DNA of 64,000 nt from Solanum dulcamara. Lineage: Eukaryota > Streptophyta > Magnoliopsida > Solanales > Solanaceae. Below, one piece after another: positions 61,327 to 64,000 of the stretch. Location of the stretch: assembly GCF_947179165.1 (NCBI RefSeq), contig NC_077237.1, positions 11,088,735 through 11,152,734 of the forward strand, in the 5' to 3' direction. The notes under the pieces were generated by a model that saw only the letters and a list, made by a program, of their open reading frames with translations, searched no databases and was not told the DNA's origin. Every line of letters starts with the position of its first letter. The stretch's first letter is position 1. Made by a program: the position numbers and the translations under genes.

Positions 61327-61948
61327 TCTTCTAACTCACTCTTCATTTCCCAATGATAATTATATTGGATTGTCATTATTGTTTCAAAAGAATTTCAATA
61401 TATTGGTTTATTATCTTTACATTTATCTCTTTATCTTTAATTTCGACCGCGTCAACTTTTCAAGTCTAAGTATTTTTGCATCTTCACCCTTTAAAACACT
61501 TCAAAAGATATTTAGAATTTGAATGCATTTTTTCTAAAAGACAGGTTTATACCCCTACTTTTTTTAAAGTGAGCAAAATCTTGACTAATTTATGTGAAAT
61601 ATACAATTAATTTTTTCCTCTAAAAGAGCAATATCTCAAATTTGATAGTCAAATAATGTAATAGATTAGATTAGATCACATGTACGATCTACTATATACT
61701 ATTAGAAATATTTTGTAACTTTATGTGACATTTTTGAAGTTGGAGTTGAAGATAGACTTGTGTTTGTTTAAAACTTTTTCAAATAATATTTAATTTTTTG
61801 AATATATACTTTTCTTAAAAAATATGAAATATAATTTAAATGATTTTTTTATAAACATAAATATTTAAGGTAAAATTTCAACAAAAAAATACATAGTAAA
61901 AATAAAATAAATATTTTGAAAGTTTTTTTCGAATATTGAAGTTGCCGT
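61327..61948. other. AT-rich intergenic DNA
   Basis: No supported gene or repeat. Confidence 0.4.
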
Positions 61949-64000
61949 TGACACCCAATTTTGACCCTCCAAAAATGTATATTAGTTATTGAGCTTCTTC
62001 AACTATAAACAATCTGAAGTAATTGCTTTTATAAAATACAAAGATATTTTCAAGTGTATTTTTAAAGAAATTTTTATCATTCTTATAATTTTTAATGATA
62101 TATATAGTTCTATATAATTATTAATTTCTATAAATATTCAAAAATGACCAAAAAAAATTAATTTTATTGTTTCGTAAATTAGTAGCTTATATTTTTGAAT
62201 TAATTAGTTTATAACTAAGTTAATTAATTTATTTTGTTAGAATTAAGAAGCTCATTAATTAATTATTGTCGATTCGTCTTATCTAATTTTTAGGTGAACG
62301 CACAATTAAATCAGTTTGGCTATTTTGTTAAATCTTAATTGGCTAAGTTATCAATTTTCTTCTGGCTATTTTTCTTACAAATCCAACTATTTTTTTCACT
62401 CCACCTTAACCAAATTTCAAGTCATTTTTTAGCCTAAATTCGAGCACAAAGTCATTCAACCCAATGTTGTCATCCCACTCTCTACAAATCCAATAACAAT
62501 AATAACATACTAATACCTATACACCTAAAGCTCAATTCTTATAATAATTTTAGCCCAATAACAACCCACTACAATACCTATATATTATAGGAAAAATTAC
62601 TTGATTGAGTGTTTTTAAAAAATTAATTACTGATTTTAACGATATTTTTTATTTATTACCGTTTATAGCAATACATAGCAATATTGTGATAAATCTACAT
62701 TTGTATTAAAAGTGAATTATGCATACAATATAAATGTATTATAAATATTTTTAAAATATATATTATGTTTGTGTAGTAAAAACTAACATAATATATTATA
62801 AGTCAATTAAAGTATTTGATAAATGTATTATCCATCTATAAAACTTGTATTATATATATTTTATAAATAGTTCTCTGCAATATGTATTAAAACGGTATTA
62901 TAAATGTATTATAAGTGTTCAGTGAATTTTTTTTATTGCTATAGATGGTAAAAATTTTCTTAATATTGTATATTTATGTAAGTTTCCCTATATTATATTT
63001 ATACAATACTAACCCCACCCTTTCTTCTTTTTTCTTTTCCACCGCTCAATCCCACCTAAACCCTCCTTTTTTTTTTTAAATTCTCAAACATCATCATTCT
63101 CCTACCCCAACCTTTTCCCTTTCCCTTTTCTTTTCCTTTTTCCTTTTCCTTTTTTCACCCCACCAAACCCATCATTATTCAAAAAAACTATTATTACTCT
63201 CACCAACCTCACTTTTTTAAAAAAAATCCCTTCATCTTTTTCATAAGAAAGGAGGAACTACAATATCAAAGGAAGAACAATATCAAAGGAGGAGAAATTA
63301 ATCAACATTCACCATTTTTCATCAAAAACACCAAAAAAATTCAAGAACACACACAAAAAAAGCAAGAACAAAAATTACTGCAAAAACAAAACAAAAAAAA
63401 TAGAGAAGAGAAATAGAAGCTGGATTTTACACAAAAAATTAATAAGAATAGAGAAAACAATTCTTTTAAAAAAAATAGTATTTCTATAGCAAAAAGATTT
63501 TGAGTCCATTTATTTTTGAATTCAAACTTTCATCGAAACTCCATTTGTGGTGGTGAAAAAGCTTCAAATTCGTCATCTCAGTCACTGTCCGGAAAGAGGT
63601 AAAATATTTTCTTAGTTTTATTTTATTTAATTATTTCATGTTTTCTATTTAGTTGATTCGTATTCTTATTTTTTTTAGTTAGCATTGTTATGATTAATTA
63701 AATTAATGATTGAAATATTTTGTCTTGCTTGAAATGTAGTGATATTTTTATCAAATATGTGAAAGATCTTAGTTTCGTTCATTATTTTTTCAAGTAATTT
63801 TCTTTGATGATATAGATTTTTATGTTTTCAATTTTTTTTCTTTTATCATGATTTAGATAATAAATATATACTTAAGTTACTAGTTAGTTAGAACTTTCAT
63901 TGTTTAATTGATTTAAATCTTGCTTTAAAATTTGAGTTAGTATAATATATAGGTTAATTCCATGTTTTTTAGTTACTTAAATATATTTCTATATATTATT
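61949..64000 (+). mobile_element. Possible start of a long LTR (Tat/Ogre-like), running out of the window
   Basis: TGACACCCAATTTTGACCC at 61949 resembles the start of LTRs of Tat-lineage gypsy elements. The following 2 kb is AT-rich, then has C/T-rich (63000-63170) and A-rich (63240-63480) leader-like tracts and a possible donor AAAGAG|GTAAAA at 63598-63601. The alternative is the promoter and 5'UTR exon of a host gene beyond the window. No coding sequence is visible. Confidence 0.3.

Overview
This is a plant nuclear window, most likely from a Solanaceae species (Solanum-like). The protein-coding genes have plant intron structure. The repeats are Solanaceae types: tRNA-derived SINEs with (TTG)n or poly(A) tails, an RTE-clade LINE, a Tekay/Del-type Ty3/gypsy element, a CACTA element with CACTACTAAAAA ends, and PIF-, hAT- and Stowaway-like MITEs. 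There are no bacterial features. The species cannot be fixed from the sequence alone.

Left end (1-12160), gene-rich. The last four exons of a spatacsin (SPG11-like) gene end at 2541 on the + strand. A complete 12-coding-exon gene for a 326-aa mitochondrial carrier of the S-adenosylmethionine carrier (SAMC) type runs on the - strand from 11665 to 4298. The two genes converge, 1.76 kb apart. The SAMC introns hold several short retroposons, one GC-AG splice junction and a G-rich tract.

12162-24945: a short PIF/Harbinger-like MITE split by a 12.4-kb Tekay-type gypsy element (- strand, 12169-24615, 5-bp target duplication GGTCG). The low-coordinate LTR of that element is itself split by a 3.8-kb RTE LINE carrying a 5' piece of a PPR-like gene. 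All the ORFs are broken.

24949-27720: AT-rich spacer with a diverged tandem repeat of about 155-165 bp, a second PIF-like MITE and a (TA)n tract. 27774-30444: a complete three-exon gene for a GH17 glucan endo-1,3-beta-glucosidase with a C-terminal X8/CBM43 domain and a GPI-type tail (476 aa). The splice acceptor of its last exon lies directly behind the tail of a SINE.

30870-50390: a nest of transposable elements. A SINE and a Ty1/copia RNase H remnant are followed by a Tekay-like LTR starting at 31551. That LTR is interrupted by a 2.3-kb solo LTR (31770-34095, TSD AAAAA) and by a 14.5-kb CACTA transposon (35067-49588, TSD ATA). The CACTA is in turn interrupted by two solo LTRs (about 39951-42663, and 44689-48353 with TSD GTACA). 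It keeps recognisable but broken TNP2-type transposase, DUF4218, DUF4216 and Transposase_24-like segments.

50640-51050 holds a broken NAC-domain gene remnant (-). 52794-60984 is another nest: a hAT-like non-autonomous element contains a 7.3-kb L1-type LINE (53119-60379, 10-bp TSD), which contains a 2.45-kb solo LTR (55384-57833). The right end is AT-rich with one clean Stowaway MITE (61048-61324) and, from about 61949, sequence that looks like the start of another long LTR or its leader.

Intact host genes are therefore few: spatacsin (partial), SAMC and GH17 glucanase. I found no convincing new enzymatic system. The most informative signals are the nested insertions with readable target duplications, retroposon involvement in host splicing, and GC-rich blocks and minisatellites placed alike in different LTRs.
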